A DNA stretch of 64,000 nt, taken from UMGS1279 sp045577695 (GTDB taxonomy: Bacteria > Bacillota > Clostridia > Oscillospirales > Acutalibacteraceae). Within the stretch, counting starts at the first letter, position 1; each line of letters begins with the position of its first letter. A program made the translations under genes and the position numbers. Positions 15,741 to 23,450 of the stretch are shown here, piece after piece. The stretch is from positions 1 to 64,000 of the forward strand of contig JAZNIW010000002.1 in NCBI GenBank assembly GCA_045577695.1, given 5' to 3'. A model generated the notes under the pieces. It made no database searches. It was not told the DNA's origin and saw only the letters and a program-made list of their open reading frames with translations.

Positions 15741-16283
15741 TTGGAATTAAAAGAAAAACAAATATCCAGCCAACCAATTTTTAACGGACGCATTATTTGC
15801 ATTCGTGTCGACGAGGCCGAACTGCCCAATGGCGCTGTTTCCATCCGTGAAGTGGTGGAACACAACGGTGGTGTATGCGTAGTAGCGTTAACCGAACAAG
15901 AAGAAGTGTTGATGGTGGAACAATTTCGCTATCCATATGGCAAAACCCTCTTGGAAATTCCGGCCGGCAAACGCGATGGTGACGAAGACACGCTGCTTTG
16001 CGGACAACGCGAACTCAAAGAAGAAACCGGTGTCACAGCCAAAAACTGGCGTTTTTTAGGGGAACTTTACCCCTCGCCGGCCTATTGTGATGAGGTGGTT
16101 TACACCTATTTAGCCACCGACCTTTCGTATGGGGAAACCAATCCCGATGAAGACGAATTTTTGACCTTGCACAAAATTCCTTTGGATACCTTAGTTCAAA
16201 TGGTGTTGCGGGGCGAAATTAAAGATGCCAAAACCCAAACCGCCCTTTTGAAAGTGGCTATGGAACGAGGGAAGCATAAATGA
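15741..16283 (+). CDS. NUDIX hydrolase, ADP-ribose pyrophosphatase type
   Basis: A 180-residue NUDIX enzyme. The box GKRDGDEDTLLCGQRELKEETGV (split here: G76, E82, then RELKEE at 90-95, G97) is complete. The family context EQFRYPYGKTLLEIPAG before it and GELYPSPAYCDEVVY after it fit ADP-ribose pyrophosphatases, which cleave ADP-ribose to AMP and ribose 5-phosphate. The start is TTG at 15741 with AGGAGG eight bases before it. Its stop overlaps the start of the esterase gene by four bases, so the two are co-translated. It is divergent from the M14-like gene across 64 bases. Confidence 0.93.
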   Translation: MELKEKQISSQPIFNGRIICIRVDEAELPNGAVSIREVVEHNGGVCVVALTEQEEVLMVEQFRYPYGKTLLEIPAGKRDGDEDTLLCGQRELKEETGVTAKNWRFLGELYPSPAYCDEVVYTYLATDLSYGETNPDEDEFLTLHKIPLDTLVQMVLRGEIKDAKTQTALLKVAMERGKHK

Positions 16284-17125
16284 TTGTAAACCGCATCGAG
16301 CTTGACCCCGCCCATAACGTTTATTTGGACTGTTATCTACACGAAAATGTTCCACAATGGGATTATGTTCGCATCCGTCCGGCTGTGGTGGTCTGCCCCG
16401 GCGGCGGTTACGGAATGTGCTCCCCGCGGGAGGCGGATCCCATTGCCCAACAATATTTAGCGGCCGGTTACCACGCCTTTGTGCTCTACTACTCGCTGAA
16501 CCAATCTGCCGCTTTTCCCAAACCGTTATTAGATCTTTCGGCGGCTTTGAAAACCATTCGTCAACACGCCGAAGAATGGAGCATTGCACCCGACCAAATC
16601 GCCGTTTGCGGCTTTTCGGCCGGCGGACATTTAACAGCCGGCCTCGGCACTTTGTGGAACCACCCCGAGATCATCCAAAAATCGGGTTGCCTAAATGGGG
16701 AAAATCGCCCCAACGCCCTAATTTTAGGGTATCCCGCAACTACTACCTATTCGTGGTTGCAGGATGTACTCCCCCGCCTTATTGGAGATCGTGATAAAGC
16801 CGAAATCGAACCGTTGCTCAACTGCGCTCAAAACATCGGCCCACAAACACCCCCTACGTTTTTAGTGCATACCTTTGCAGATAGTTTGGTATCGGTAGAA
16901 GAAAGCCTCTCCTTTGCCGATGGCCTCACCAAGGCAAACATCCCCTTTGAGATGCATATTTTTCCCTATGGTGACCACGGAAAAGCTTTGGGAAATAAAG
17001 ATGCTGACGGTGTCTTCGACCCCTCCTTCTCCAAATGGATGGAGCTTTCTGTTTTGTGGCTTGACCGCGTTTTTTCAGGGAAAGAAAACCAAAATCCGCC
17101 GCGCGCCAAACAAATTCGCCCTTGA
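16280..17125 (+). CDS. alpha/beta hydrolase, acetylesterase-like
   Basis: A 281-residue serine hydrolase without signal peptide. VVVCPGGGYGMCS is the oxyanion region, CGFSAGGH holds the nucleophile Ser113, HTFADSLVSVEESL holds the likely acid Asp, and FPYGDHGKALG the His. The pattern resembles acetyl-xylan esterase-like and BD-FAE-type family proteins that act on acetylated sugars or small esters; the substrate is unknown. It is translationally coupled to the NUDIX gene. The TTGACA of the following promoter overlaps its TGA stop. Confidence 0.85.
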   Translation: MIVNRIELDPAHNVYLDCYLHENVPQWDYVRIRPAVVVCPGGGYGMCSPREADPIAQQYLAAGYHAFVLYYSLNQSAAFPKPLLDLSAALKTIRQHAEEWSIAPDQIAVCGFSAGGHLTAGLGTLWNHPEIIQKSGCLNGENRPNALILGYPATTTYSWLQDVLPRLIGDRDKAEIEPLLNCAQNIGPQTPPTFLVHTFADSLVSVEESLSFADGLTKANIPFEMHIFPYGDHGKALGNKDADGVFDPSFSKWMELSVLWLDRVFSGKENQNPPRAKQIRP

Positions 17126-17150
17126 CATTCCGGTCCAAAGGCTATATAAT
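17122..17150 (+). promoter_or_regulatory. promoter of TPP riboswitch-thiT unit
   Basis: Perfect TTGACA (17122-17127), a 17-bp spacer and perfect TATAAT (17145-17150); the -35 box overlaps the stop codon of the esterase gene. Confidence 0.88.
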
Positions 17151-17165
17151 ACTCTCGACAACAAA

Positions 17166-17253
17166 ACAAGGGGTGCTGACCGTTTGGTCGGCTGAGAGGG
17201 CGTTTCGCCCAACTCTATAACCTGATTCGGGTAATGCCGACGTAGGGATGTTT
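17166..17253 (+). ncRNA. TPP riboswitch (THI element)
   Basis: The conserved blocks are in order: GGGGTGCT, GGCTGAGAG, then ACCTGATTCGGGTAATGCCG and CGTAGGGATG. It precedes a thiamine transporter gene and a terminator, so thiamine pyrophosphate should turn thiT transcription off. Confidence 0.95.
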
Positions 17254-17292
17254 CTTTGGATTTTTCGTGCCAAGGTTATCATAAAAAGGTTT

Positions 17293-17332
17293 CCGCCCCT
17301 ACTGTTTTTTCAGTAGGGGCGGCGTTTTGTTT
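17293..17332 (+). terminator. TPP riboswitch terminator
   Basis: Perfect 12-bp stem CCGCCCCTACTG / CAGTAGGGGCGG (17293-17304, 17311-17322) with a T6 loop, followed by CGTTTTGTTT. It lies between the aptamer and thiT. Confidence 0.88.
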
Positions 17333-17363
17333 GTCCGATTTTTTTAAAAAGGAGAACAAAAAA

Positions 17364-18170
17364 ATGAAAACAAAAACAACCTCCACGCTACCGCAAAAAA
17401 TTACCGAAGGCGCTATTTTTCTGGCACTTTCTTTTGTCCTTTGTTATTTTAAACTGTTGGATTTGCCCTACGGCGGAAGCATTACTCTCTGCAGTATGCT
17501 CCCCCTTATTTTGGTGGCCTACCGACACGGAACCGGCTTCGGTCTTTTGGTAGGGTTTGCCGGCAGTTTACTGCAACTTTTGTTGGGACTGAACAATCTT
17601 TCGTATGCTACTTCGGCCGCGGCGGCGGTGGCCATTGTTTTGCTCGACTATCTTTTGGCTTTCACCGTCACCGGTCTCGGTGGACTTTTCCGCCATCGCC
17701 TCTCCCAACCGATTTCCTTGGTTAGTGGTACCGTATTGGTTTGTCTGCTTCGCTACCTCTGCCACGTTATTTCCGGTTGCACCGTATGGGCCGGCCTCTC
17801 CATCCCCGATAAACAGGCCCTTTTCTATTCTTTAATCTATAATGCCACCTATATGCTGCCCGAATTGCTCATTACAGCGTTAGGGGCCGCCTGGCTTGGT
17901 CACACACTGGACTTTCAGTCCAAAACCTTATCCCGTCGCACCCCCAACGGCGCACGAACCTTCCTTCGTTCTCCCTTCGTCACCCTAAGCGGTGTGATTG
18001 TTCTTACGGCCGATATTCTTATTATCGCCCCCCATTTGCAGGATGCTAAAACCGGCGCCTTTTCGGTCACCGGCATTTTTTCCGTACCCTGGAACACTGT
18101 TTTATGGGTTACGGTCGGCGGCTTTATTTGGATTGTTTGCCTTTGTTTGTTTTGGAGAAAGAAAAAATAG
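17364..18170 (+). CDS. thiT: energy-coupled thiamine transporter S component
   Basis: A 268-residue membrane protein; the N-terminal 190 residues match ThiT, the thiamine-binding subunit of an ECF transporter. Hydrophobic helices are obvious, and GGSITLCSMLPLILVAYRHG and LRYLCHVISGCTVWA are family signatures for substrate binding. It needs an ECF energizing module (A, A', T) not in this window. It starts at ATG 17364, with AAAAAGGAG upstream; earlier in-frame codons lie inside the riboswitch and terminator. An extra C-terminal part of about 70 residues with two more hydrophobic stretches goes beyond the usual family length. Controlled by the TPP riboswitch. Confidence 0.93.
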   Translation: MKTKTTSTLPQKITEGAIFLALSFVLCYFKLLDLPYGGSITLCSMLPLILVAYRHGTGFGLLVGFAGSLLQLLLGLNNLSYATSAAAAVAIVLLDYLLAFTVTGLGGLFRHRLSQPISLVSGTVLVCLLRYLCHVISGCTVWAGLSIPDKQALFYSLIYNATYMLPELLITALGAAWLGHTLDFQSKTLSRRTPNGARTFLRSPFVTLSGVIVLTADILIIAPHLQDAKTGAFSVTGIFSVPWNTVLWVTVGGFIWIVCLCLFWRKKK

Positions 18171-18282
18171 TTTTCAAAAAGCAAAAGGCTAAGATTTTTG
18201 GTTTCCCCTTCCCTTTTTCGGTCAACTGTGTTATACTGTTTTTAACAGAATATGAATGCACACACCCAAGAAGGGGGTACTT

Positions 18283-19497
18283 ATGAACTATCAAAAACCC
18301 AACCTCTTTTTCTATCGGTTGACCCAATTTCTTGCTTTTTTATTGTCGAAACTCGTATTTCGTTGCCGTTTTTTGCGCAACGAAATACGGGGGAAAAAAG
18401 GTGGATTTGTGGTCATCGCCAACCACCAAGCCGCCCTGGATTTCGTTAATCTCATCGGTGCTACCAACCGTCGTATGACCTTTGTCATCAGTCAGTCTTT
18501 TTACAGCACCCTGCCCATTCAAGGCATTTTGAATAAAGTCGGTGTGATTCCAAAACAACAATTCCAAACCTCGATAAAAGATCTCAAACAAATGAAGGCG
18601 GTCGTTGATGCCGAACAACCTCTTGTTTTATATCCGGCCGGTTTGATGTGCGCAGACGGTTGTTCCACCCCCATTCCCACCGCTACCTACAAATTTTTAA
18701 AATGGTTGAAAACCGATGTCTATGTGGCGCGTACAACCGGTGCCTATTTTGTCACACCGAAATGGGGAAAAGGAGTGCGCATCGGGCGCACCACTGTGGA
18801 TATTTATCGTCTTTTCTCCAAAGAGGAATTGGCCGCCGCCACAGAAGAACAAGTCAAAAATAAAGCCGAGCAAGCCCTACTGTTCGACGCCTACCACGAG
18901 CAAGAAATCAACCAAGTACCCTACCATAAGGGGGATTGTATTGCCGGGTTGGAGAATGTTTTATATCAATGTCCTCACTGCCAAAAAGAGTTTTCAATAC
19001 AACACAAAAACCGCAACATACTGTTTTGCAGTCACTGCAGTTATGCCGTATCTTCCGACCGTTTCGGTTTTTTACACCGCATCTCACCCCACGGGGAGGA
19101 ATTTCGCTACGTATCCGACTGGAGCCGTTGGATTTGCGCCTCATTGACCGAACAGATTAACGCCGAAACCACTCCCTTCCTTTCCTGTGAAACCGCCATT
19201 CATATTATAGACCCAAAACGACACCGCTTTTCTAAAGCAGGGCAGGGCAACCTCATCCTCAAGCGGGAGGGTTTTACTCTGAAAGGGGAAATTCAAGACC
19301 AACCCATTGATCTGTTTGTTTCCATTCATAACATCCCCTCTCTCCCCTTTTCTCCGGGTCAATATTTAGAACTGCAACACGGCAATGAGATTTACCGTTG
19401 TGTTCTTACCAACGGTAAAATGGTGATGAAAATGATTCATTTGTTAAAAATCTTTTCCATTGCAAAAAACAAAACCGATGCTTTTATATCCCGCTAA
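18283..19497 (+). CDS. PlsC-type acyltransferase with zinc ribbon
   Basis: A 404-residue protein. The N-terminal half is a 1-acyl-glycerol-phosphate acyltransferase-like domain: a hydrophobic start (LTQFLAFLLSKLVF), NHQAALD giving the HxxxxD catalytic motif (His48, Asp53), and VLYPAGL at 115-121, where family members have FPEG. The middle has a four-Cys zinc ribbon (CPHC at 230-233, CSHC at 249-252). The remaining 150 residues are not recognised and look like a small beta-rich domain. Probably a phospholipid-acylating enzyme at the membrane; the ribbon's role is unknown. ATG 18283 follows AAGGGGG. Terminator downstream; convergent with the MsmK-like gene. Confidence 0.78.
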   Translation: MNYQKPNLFFYRLTQFLAFLLSKLVFRCRFLRNEIRGKKGGFVVIANHQAALDFVNLIGATNRRMTFVISQSFYSTLPIQGILNKVGVIPKQQFQTSIKDLKQMKAVVDAEQPLVLYPAGLMCADGCSTPIPTATYKFLKWLKTDVYVARTTGAYFVTPKWGKGVRIGRTTVDIYRLFSKEELAAATEEQVKNKAEQALLFDAYHEQEINQVPYHKGDCIAGLENVLYQCPHCQKEFSIQHKNRNILFCSHCSYAVSSDRFGFLHRISPHGEEFRYVSDWSRWICASLTEQINAETTPFLSCETAIHIIDPKRHRFSKAGQGNLILKREGFTLKGEIQDQPIDLFVSIHNIPSLPFSPGQYLELQHGNEIYRCVLTNGKMVMKMIHLLKIFSIAKNKTDAFISR

Positions 19498-19532
19498 GGG
19501 GAAATTTTCATTTAAATGGTTACATAACAAAA

Positions 19533-19566
19533 GCAGGCTATCGCCTTTCGCGATAGCCTGCTTTTT
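19533..19566. terminator. bidirectional terminator
   Basis: A perfect 12-bp stem (GCAGGCTATCGC and GCGATAGCCTGC, loop CTTTC) has T5 on the plus-strand side and A-runs on the other. It serves the convergent acyltransferase and ABC-ATPase genes. Confidence 0.92.
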
Positions 19567-19575
19567 AATATCCAA

Positions 19576-20718
19576 TTAGTTGCAGATGGTAAGTTCGGTA
19601 TCTTTATCAAACAAATGGATCTTCTTCGGATCGATTGTGATTTTGATTTTATCACCGGGACGAGCAGTAGACGAGGGGTCAACACGTGCGTTGATGGGAT
19701 GACCTTCGCAATTCATATACAAATAGGTTTCTGCACCCATCAATTCGGTTACTTCTACGTCGGCCTCTACGATGCCTTCGGGAATTGTTTCAAGGAAATT
19801 GGCTTCGTTGTGAACGTGCTCCGGACGAATACCGATAATAACCTCTTTATCCTCATAAGGAACCAAGACATCTTTGGTGTTCTTTTCAGCCGGCAACTTA
19901 ATTTTATATTTCACGCCGGCGCGCGTTTTGGTATCTTCCGAACCGAATTCTACAAACCAATCTTCGCCATCTTTGAGGACTTTACCGTCGATAAAGTTCA
20001 TTTGCGGCGAGCCGATAAATCCGGCTACGAACATATTGCAAGGACGGTCATACAACACCTGCGGAGCATCGCATTGTTGAATCAAGCCATCTTTCATAAC
20101 CACGATACGGGTACCCATGGTCATAGCTTCGGTCTGGTCATGAGTAACGTAAATAAAGGTGGTACCCAACTTTTGGTGAAGCTTGGTGATTTCGGTACGC
20201 ATTTGGGCACGAAGCTTGGCATCCAAGTTGGAGAGCGGTTCGTCCAGAAGGAATACCTTAGGCTCACGAACGATGGCACGACCGAGAGCTACACGCTGAC
20301 GTTGACCACCGGACAAAGCCTTGGGTTTACGCTCAAGCAAATGCTCGATATCCAAAATGCGGGCGGCTTCTTCCACGCGGCGTTTGATTTCTTCTTTCGA
20401 AGTTTTGCGCAATTTCAAACCAAAAGCCATATTATCGTAAACCGTCATATGCGGATACAAAGCGTAGTTTTGGAACACCATAGCGATATCACGGTCTTTC
20501 GGAGCAACATCGTTTACCAGGCGGTCACCAATGTAAAGTTCACCACTGCTGATTTCTTCCAAACCGGCAACCATACGAAGAGTAGTGGATTTACCGCAAC
20601 CGGAAGGACCAACCAAGATGATGAATTCTTTATCTTTGATTTCGAGATTGAAGTCTGAAACCGCAATAACCCCGCCGGGGTATTTTTTATAAATGTTTTT
20701 AAGGGAAAGATTTGCCAT
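19576..20718 (-). CDS. sugar ABC transporter ATP-binding protein, MsmK/UgpC type
   Basis: A 380-residue ATPase of carbohydrate importers. Walker A is GPSGCGKST, the signature is LSGGQRQR, Walker B is VFLLDEPLSNLD and the switch His is in THDQTEAM. After the nucleotide-binding domain (about 235 residues) comes a regulatory OB-fold domain (IIGIRPEHVH), as in MsmK and MalK. It is alone, with a promoter in front and a terminator behind, as is typical for shared ATPases serving several sugar importers. The orphan binding protein at 3870-5399 could be among its partners. The upstream leader contains a strong palindrome. Confidence 0.92.
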   Translation of the reverse strand: MANLSLKNIYKKYPGGVIAVSDFNLEIKDKEFIILVGPSGCGKSTTLRMVAGLEEISSGELYIGDRLVNDVAPKDRDIAMVFQNYALYPHMTVYDNMAFGLKLRKTSKEEIKRRVEEAARILDIEHLLERKPKALSGGQRQRVALGRAIVREPKVFLLDEPLSNLDAKLRAQMRTEITKLHQKLGTTFIYVTHDQTEAMTMGTRIVVMKDGLIQQCDAPQVLYDRPCNMFVAGFIGSPQMNFIDGKVLKDGEDWFVEFGSEDTKTRAGVKYKIKLPAEKNTKDVLVPYEDKEVIIGIRPEHVHNEANFLETIPEGIVEADVEVTELMGAETYLYMNCEGHPINARVDPSSTARPGDKIKITIDPKKIHLFDKDTELTICN

Positions 20719-20738
20719 TCAAGGTACCTCCTAGATAT

Positions 20739-20781
20739 TTGACAAGGTACTCCTTGTCAAGATTACTTTATTATTATACCA
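20739..20781 (-). promoter_or_regulatory. extended -10 promoter and palindrome of sugar ATPase gene
   Basis: On the minus strand TGGTATAAT (complement of 20773-20781) forms an extended -10 without a good -35. Right after the predicted start of transcription is a perfect palindrome, TTGACAAGG-TACT-CCTTGTCAA (20739-20760). It could be an operator or an mRNA hairpin near the RBS (AGGAGG at about 20726-20732). Confidence 0.55.
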
Positions 20782-20888
20782 ACCGTAAAGAAGGATTACT
20801 ATACTTTTATTATCCAAACATTTTCGTTTTCCTTTGTGTATGTTGCATAACAATTATGAACAAAAAACAAAATTGCACAAAAGATTTT

Positions 20889-21611
20889 TTATTTTGTCCT
20901 TTTTTTTGCACAATGTATGCATTCTTTTTCCCTGCTTGTCAAGGGTCGCATCTGCCCCGCCGGTAGGTCATCCGGTAAGACAAGACCCCCAAACGAAACG
21001 CGTTTCAGGCGCGTAACCCCCAAACCAAAAAGGCCGAACATTCTTTTAATTTGGTGGTATTTTCCCTCGGTTATCGTGACCAAGGCTTGTCGATGGTCAG
21101 ATCCAACTCGCAATTTGGCAGAAGAAAGCTTGGTGCCATCCGCCAAGATAACCCCCTTTGCAAAGGCTTCAACTGCCGCGGCAGGAATCTCACCATCCAA
21201 CTCCACCTCATACCCTTTGGGGATTTTTTGTTGCGGGGAAAGCAGCGTGTGTCCAAAAGCTCCGTCGTTAGTGAGAAGCAATAAACCGGTGGTATCTTTA
21301 TCCAACCGTCCCACCGGATAAAGGCCTTTTCGCCGATATTCTTCGGGCACCAAATCCAGCACCGTTTTTTGCCGTTTATCGGTGGTGGCCGTTAAAACAC
21401 CGGCCGGTTTATGAAGCAGATAGTAAACATATTGTTGGTAACAAATCGCTTGTCCCTCCAAACAGACGGTATCCCCTTGCGGGTCGGTTGGAAAAGCGAT
21501 ATCCCGTACCGTCGTCCCATTCACTGTCACCTTTGATTTTAAGATCAACCGCCGTGCCACCGCCCGCGATACACCACCACCGACAGCGACGATTTTATCC
21601 AGTCGTTCCAT
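20889..21611 (-). CDS. RsuA/RluB-family rRNA pseudouridine synthase
   Basis: A 240-residue pseudouridine synthase. An N-terminal S4 RNA-binding domain (ERLDKIVAVGGGVSRAVARRLI) is followed by the catalytic domain with GRLDKDTTGLLLLTNDG, holding the catalytic Asp, and EGKYHQIKRMFGLFG. RsuA acts on U516 of 16S rRNA; the exact target here is inferred from similarity only. It overlaps the end of the DUF4830 gene by 17 bases and is the last gene of that unit. Confidence 0.9.
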   Translation of the reverse strand: MERLDKIVAVGGGVSRAVARRLILKSKVTVNGTTVRDIAFPTDPQGDTVCLEGQAICYQQYVYYLLHKPAGVLTATTDKRQKTVLDLVPEEYRRKGLYPVGRLDKDTTGLLLLTNDGAFGHTLLSPQQKIPKGYEVELDGEIPAAAVEAFAKGVILADGTKLSSAKLRVGSDHRQALVTITEGKYHQIKRMFGLFGLGVTRLKRVSFGGLVLPDDLPAGQMRPLTSREKECIHCAKKRTK

Positions 21612-22089
21612 TTTTGTTCTCCTTTGCGTTTGTGAAGGTCGGCAAGGGTTTCATAAAACCATCGTCGGCCGATAACGCCGTGATATCTCCCCCGATAATT
21701 TTCCCTTGGTAAACCAATAGATGCGCACAAACATCCGTACGCGCGGGATAAACCAATTGGTAGGTATATAAGGTAACCTCTTTACCGGAAAAGGGCACTA
21801 AATCGTACCCTGCTTTTTGTTGCAATTGTTGATAGGTTTCATACACGGCTGAAAACCGATGCGGAATTTCCACCGTTTGTTTGGTTTCGGGTTGAGTGGC
21901 ATCCACCGTATAGCCGGCTTGTTCCAAGAAAAGATAACGCTCTTGCTCGGTGGTGGCCGACGCCAAAGCGTCGTATTTTTTGCCCACTTGTCCCACTTGA
22001 AAACAAACCACAATCAATATAACAATCCCGGACAGCAACATTAAAAGGCCGGTGGCCACCTGTTTTTTATTGACAACAAACCCTATCAT
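21595..22089 (-). CDS. DUF4830 membrane-anchored protein
   Basis: A 164-residue protein with one N-terminal transmembrane segment (GLLMLLSGIVILIVVCF) and an extracytoplasmic domain with FLEQAGYTV, IPHRFSAVYETYQQLQQKAGYDL and KIIGGDITALSADDGFM, the DUF4830 pattern. Role unknown. The ATG at 22089 is chosen because AAGGGGTG lies 8 bases upstream; a GTG at 22098 is inside this RBS. That RBS forms the 3' arm of a hairpin (22096-22130), so translation may depend on the hairpin opening. Confidence 0.8.
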   Translation of the reverse strand: MIGFVVNKKQVATGLLMLLSGIVILIVVCFQVGQVGKKYDALASATTEQERYLFLEQAGYTVDATQPETKQTVEIPHRFSAVYETYQQLQQKAGYDLVPFSGKEVTLYTYQLVYPARTDVCAHLLVYQGKIIGGDITALSADDGFMKPLPTFTNAKENKNGTTG

Positions 22090-22095
22090 ACAAAA

Positions 22096-22130
22096 CACCC
22101 CTTGCTAACAAAATATGCGGCAAGGGGGTG
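22096..22130 (-). terminator. terminator-like hairpin after ispF that contains the next RBS
   Basis: On the minus strand, CACCCCCTTGC and GCAAGGGGTG pair (10 bp, one bulged base, 14-base loop) and are followed by TTTTG. The second arm includes the AAGGGG ribosome binding site of the DUF4830 gene. Confidence 0.65.
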
Positions 22131-22137
22131 CTTTATG

Positions 22138-22608
22138 CTAAGAATCCAGCAAACAAATGGCCTGTGCGGCAATGCCTTCTTCGGCGCCGGTAAATCCAAG
22201 GCCTTCCTCGGTGGTGGCCTTGACACTAACGGACGATGGCGCGATTTGTAAATCTTCGGCAATATTCTCTCGCATAGCGGAAACATAGGGTCTTAACTTG
22301 GGCCGCTCGGCCAAGATGGTTGCATCCACATTGATGATTCGATACCCCTCTCGGCGCACCAGCTCGGCCACGCGGCGCAGCAAGGCACGGCTGTCAGCGC
22401 CGGCATAGGCCGCATCTTCGGGCGGGAAATGAAGTCCAATATCTCCCAAGGCGGATGCTCCCAACAAGGCGTCCGAAATGGCGTGCAACAGTACATCGGC
22501 ATCCGAATGACCAAGCAGACCCTTTGCGTGTGGAATTTCCACTCCACCAAGGATGCATTTTCTACCCGCCACTAAGCGATGTACATCATACCCCTGTCCG
22601 ATTCTCAT
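22138..22608 (-). CDS. ispF: 2-C-methyl-D-erythritol 2,4-cyclodiphosphate synthase
   Basis: Fifth enzyme of the MEP isoprenoid pathway. The 156 residues are full length. The zinc-binding DVHRL and the GHSDADVLLHAISDALLGA stretch are present, with IGLHFPP and TTEEGLGFTGAEEGIAAQA later. The ATG at 22608 overlaps the ispD stop by one base, giving a coupled ispD-ispF pair in pathway order, except that ispE is not here. Confidence 0.96.
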   Translation of the reverse strand: MRIGQGYDVHRLVAGRKCILGGVEIPHAKGLLGHSDADVLLHAISDALLGASALGDIGLHFPPEDAAYAGADSRALLRRVAELVRREGYRIINVDATILAERPKLRPYVSAMRENIAEDLQIAPSSVSVKATTEEGLGFTGAEEGIAAQAICLLDS

Positions 22609-23378
22609 TATTTCATTCCTTCCCCACCGGTTAAATAGGCTATTGCCACCCATTGATCTTCCGGCGTTGTAATTTTTATATTGCGATAATCTCCCTCAAC
22701 CGTGTAAACCGCCGCTCCAATCGTTTCGACCACGGCAGCATCGTCGGTAAAGACGGATAGATTCTCTCCCGCTTGTTGCATAGCAGTTTGCAATAAGGTG
22801 GTTTTAAATCCTTGCGGTGTTTGAATGTTCACCAAACATTCCCGCGGCAAAGTTTCCTCTATCCGACCGAGTGGGCCAATTTTTTTTACGGTATCCTTAA
22901 CCAATACAGCCGGAACAGCCGCACCAAATTGTTCAGCACCTTGTATAACACGGTCGATAACGGAAGACGAAACCAAAGGGCGCGCCGCATCGTGTACCAA
23001 GACCAAATCGGGAACCTCGCCGACCGAAAAGGTCTCCAAACCACACCGCACCGATTCTTCGCGGCAGTTGCCGCCGGTAACAATATCGGTCACCTTGGTT
23101 TGGTCTGCTTGGGAGACCATACGCTCGACATCGGCGATCCACTCGTCGCGGGTAACCACCACCACGCGCACCACCCTAGGATGAAGCTGAAAGGCCGCAA
23201 TGGAGCGCAACAAAACAGGTTGGCCGCAGAGAGGTAAAAATATTTTATTCTGTCCCCTCATACGAGTGGCCGTACCCGCCGCAACAATCACCACGCCGAC
23301 CGTTGGTTGCGCGGTAACGGGCCGTATGGTCGTTTTAATTTCTGTATAGGTCAAAGAAATCTCTTTTGTTGTAGGCAT
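22608..23378 (-). CDS. ispD: 2-C-methyl-D-erythritol 4-phosphate cytidylyltransferase
   Basis: Third enzyme of the MEP pathway, joining CTP to methylerythritol phosphate. VVIVAAGTATRMRGQNKIFLP is the nucleotide-binding loop (family consensus AAGxGxRM, here GTATRM), and VLVHDAARPLV is the metal-binding site; LVNIQTPQGF follows. The start is uncertain. ATG 23378 (256 residues) has a weak GGTGA before it; ATG 23402 and a codon at 23423 are alternatives, but the latter lies in a terminator. An N-terminal extension of about 25 residues precedes the catalytic domain in either case. Confidence 0.9.
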   Translation of the reverse strand: MPTTKEISLTYTEIKTTIRPVTAQPTVGVVIVAAGTATRMRGQNKIFLPLCGQPVLLRSIAAFQLHPRVVRVVVVTRDEWIADVERMVSQADQTKVTDIVTGGNCREESVRCGLETFSVGEVPDLVLVHDAARPLVSSSVIDRVIQGAEQFGAAVPAVLVKDTVKKIGPLGRIEETLPRECLVNIQTPQGFKTTLLQTAMQQAGENLSVFTDDAAVVETIGAAVYTVEGDYRNIKITTPEDQWVAIAYLTGGEGMK

Positions 23379-23407
23379 ATTTTTCACCGCATTTTTTGCC
23401 ATATTCC

Positions 23408-23435
23408 AAAAAAGGGCACCCAACGGTGCCCTTTT
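23408..23435 (-). terminator. terminator after CD1247-like gene
   Basis: The stem AAAAGGGCACC / GGTGCCCTTTT with a 4-base loop is followed on the minus strand by further T residues. It separates the rpsU-to-CD1247-like unit from ispD. Confidence 0.85.
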
Positions 23436-23450
23436 CCTTTTTGGTTTTTC

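Noticed and set aside
19615..20658. 347-codon plus-strand ORF
   Set aside because: Antisense to the MsmK-like ATPase, whose motifs are complete; no RBS, no recognisable domain.
20875..20905. GCACAAAA and TTTTTTGCAC as terminator arms after rsuA
   Set aside because: On checking, the two segments are not reverse complements.
23402..23423. ispD start at 23423 or 23402
   Set aside because: 23423 falls inside the preceding terminator and 23402 has no RBS; kept only as alternatives.
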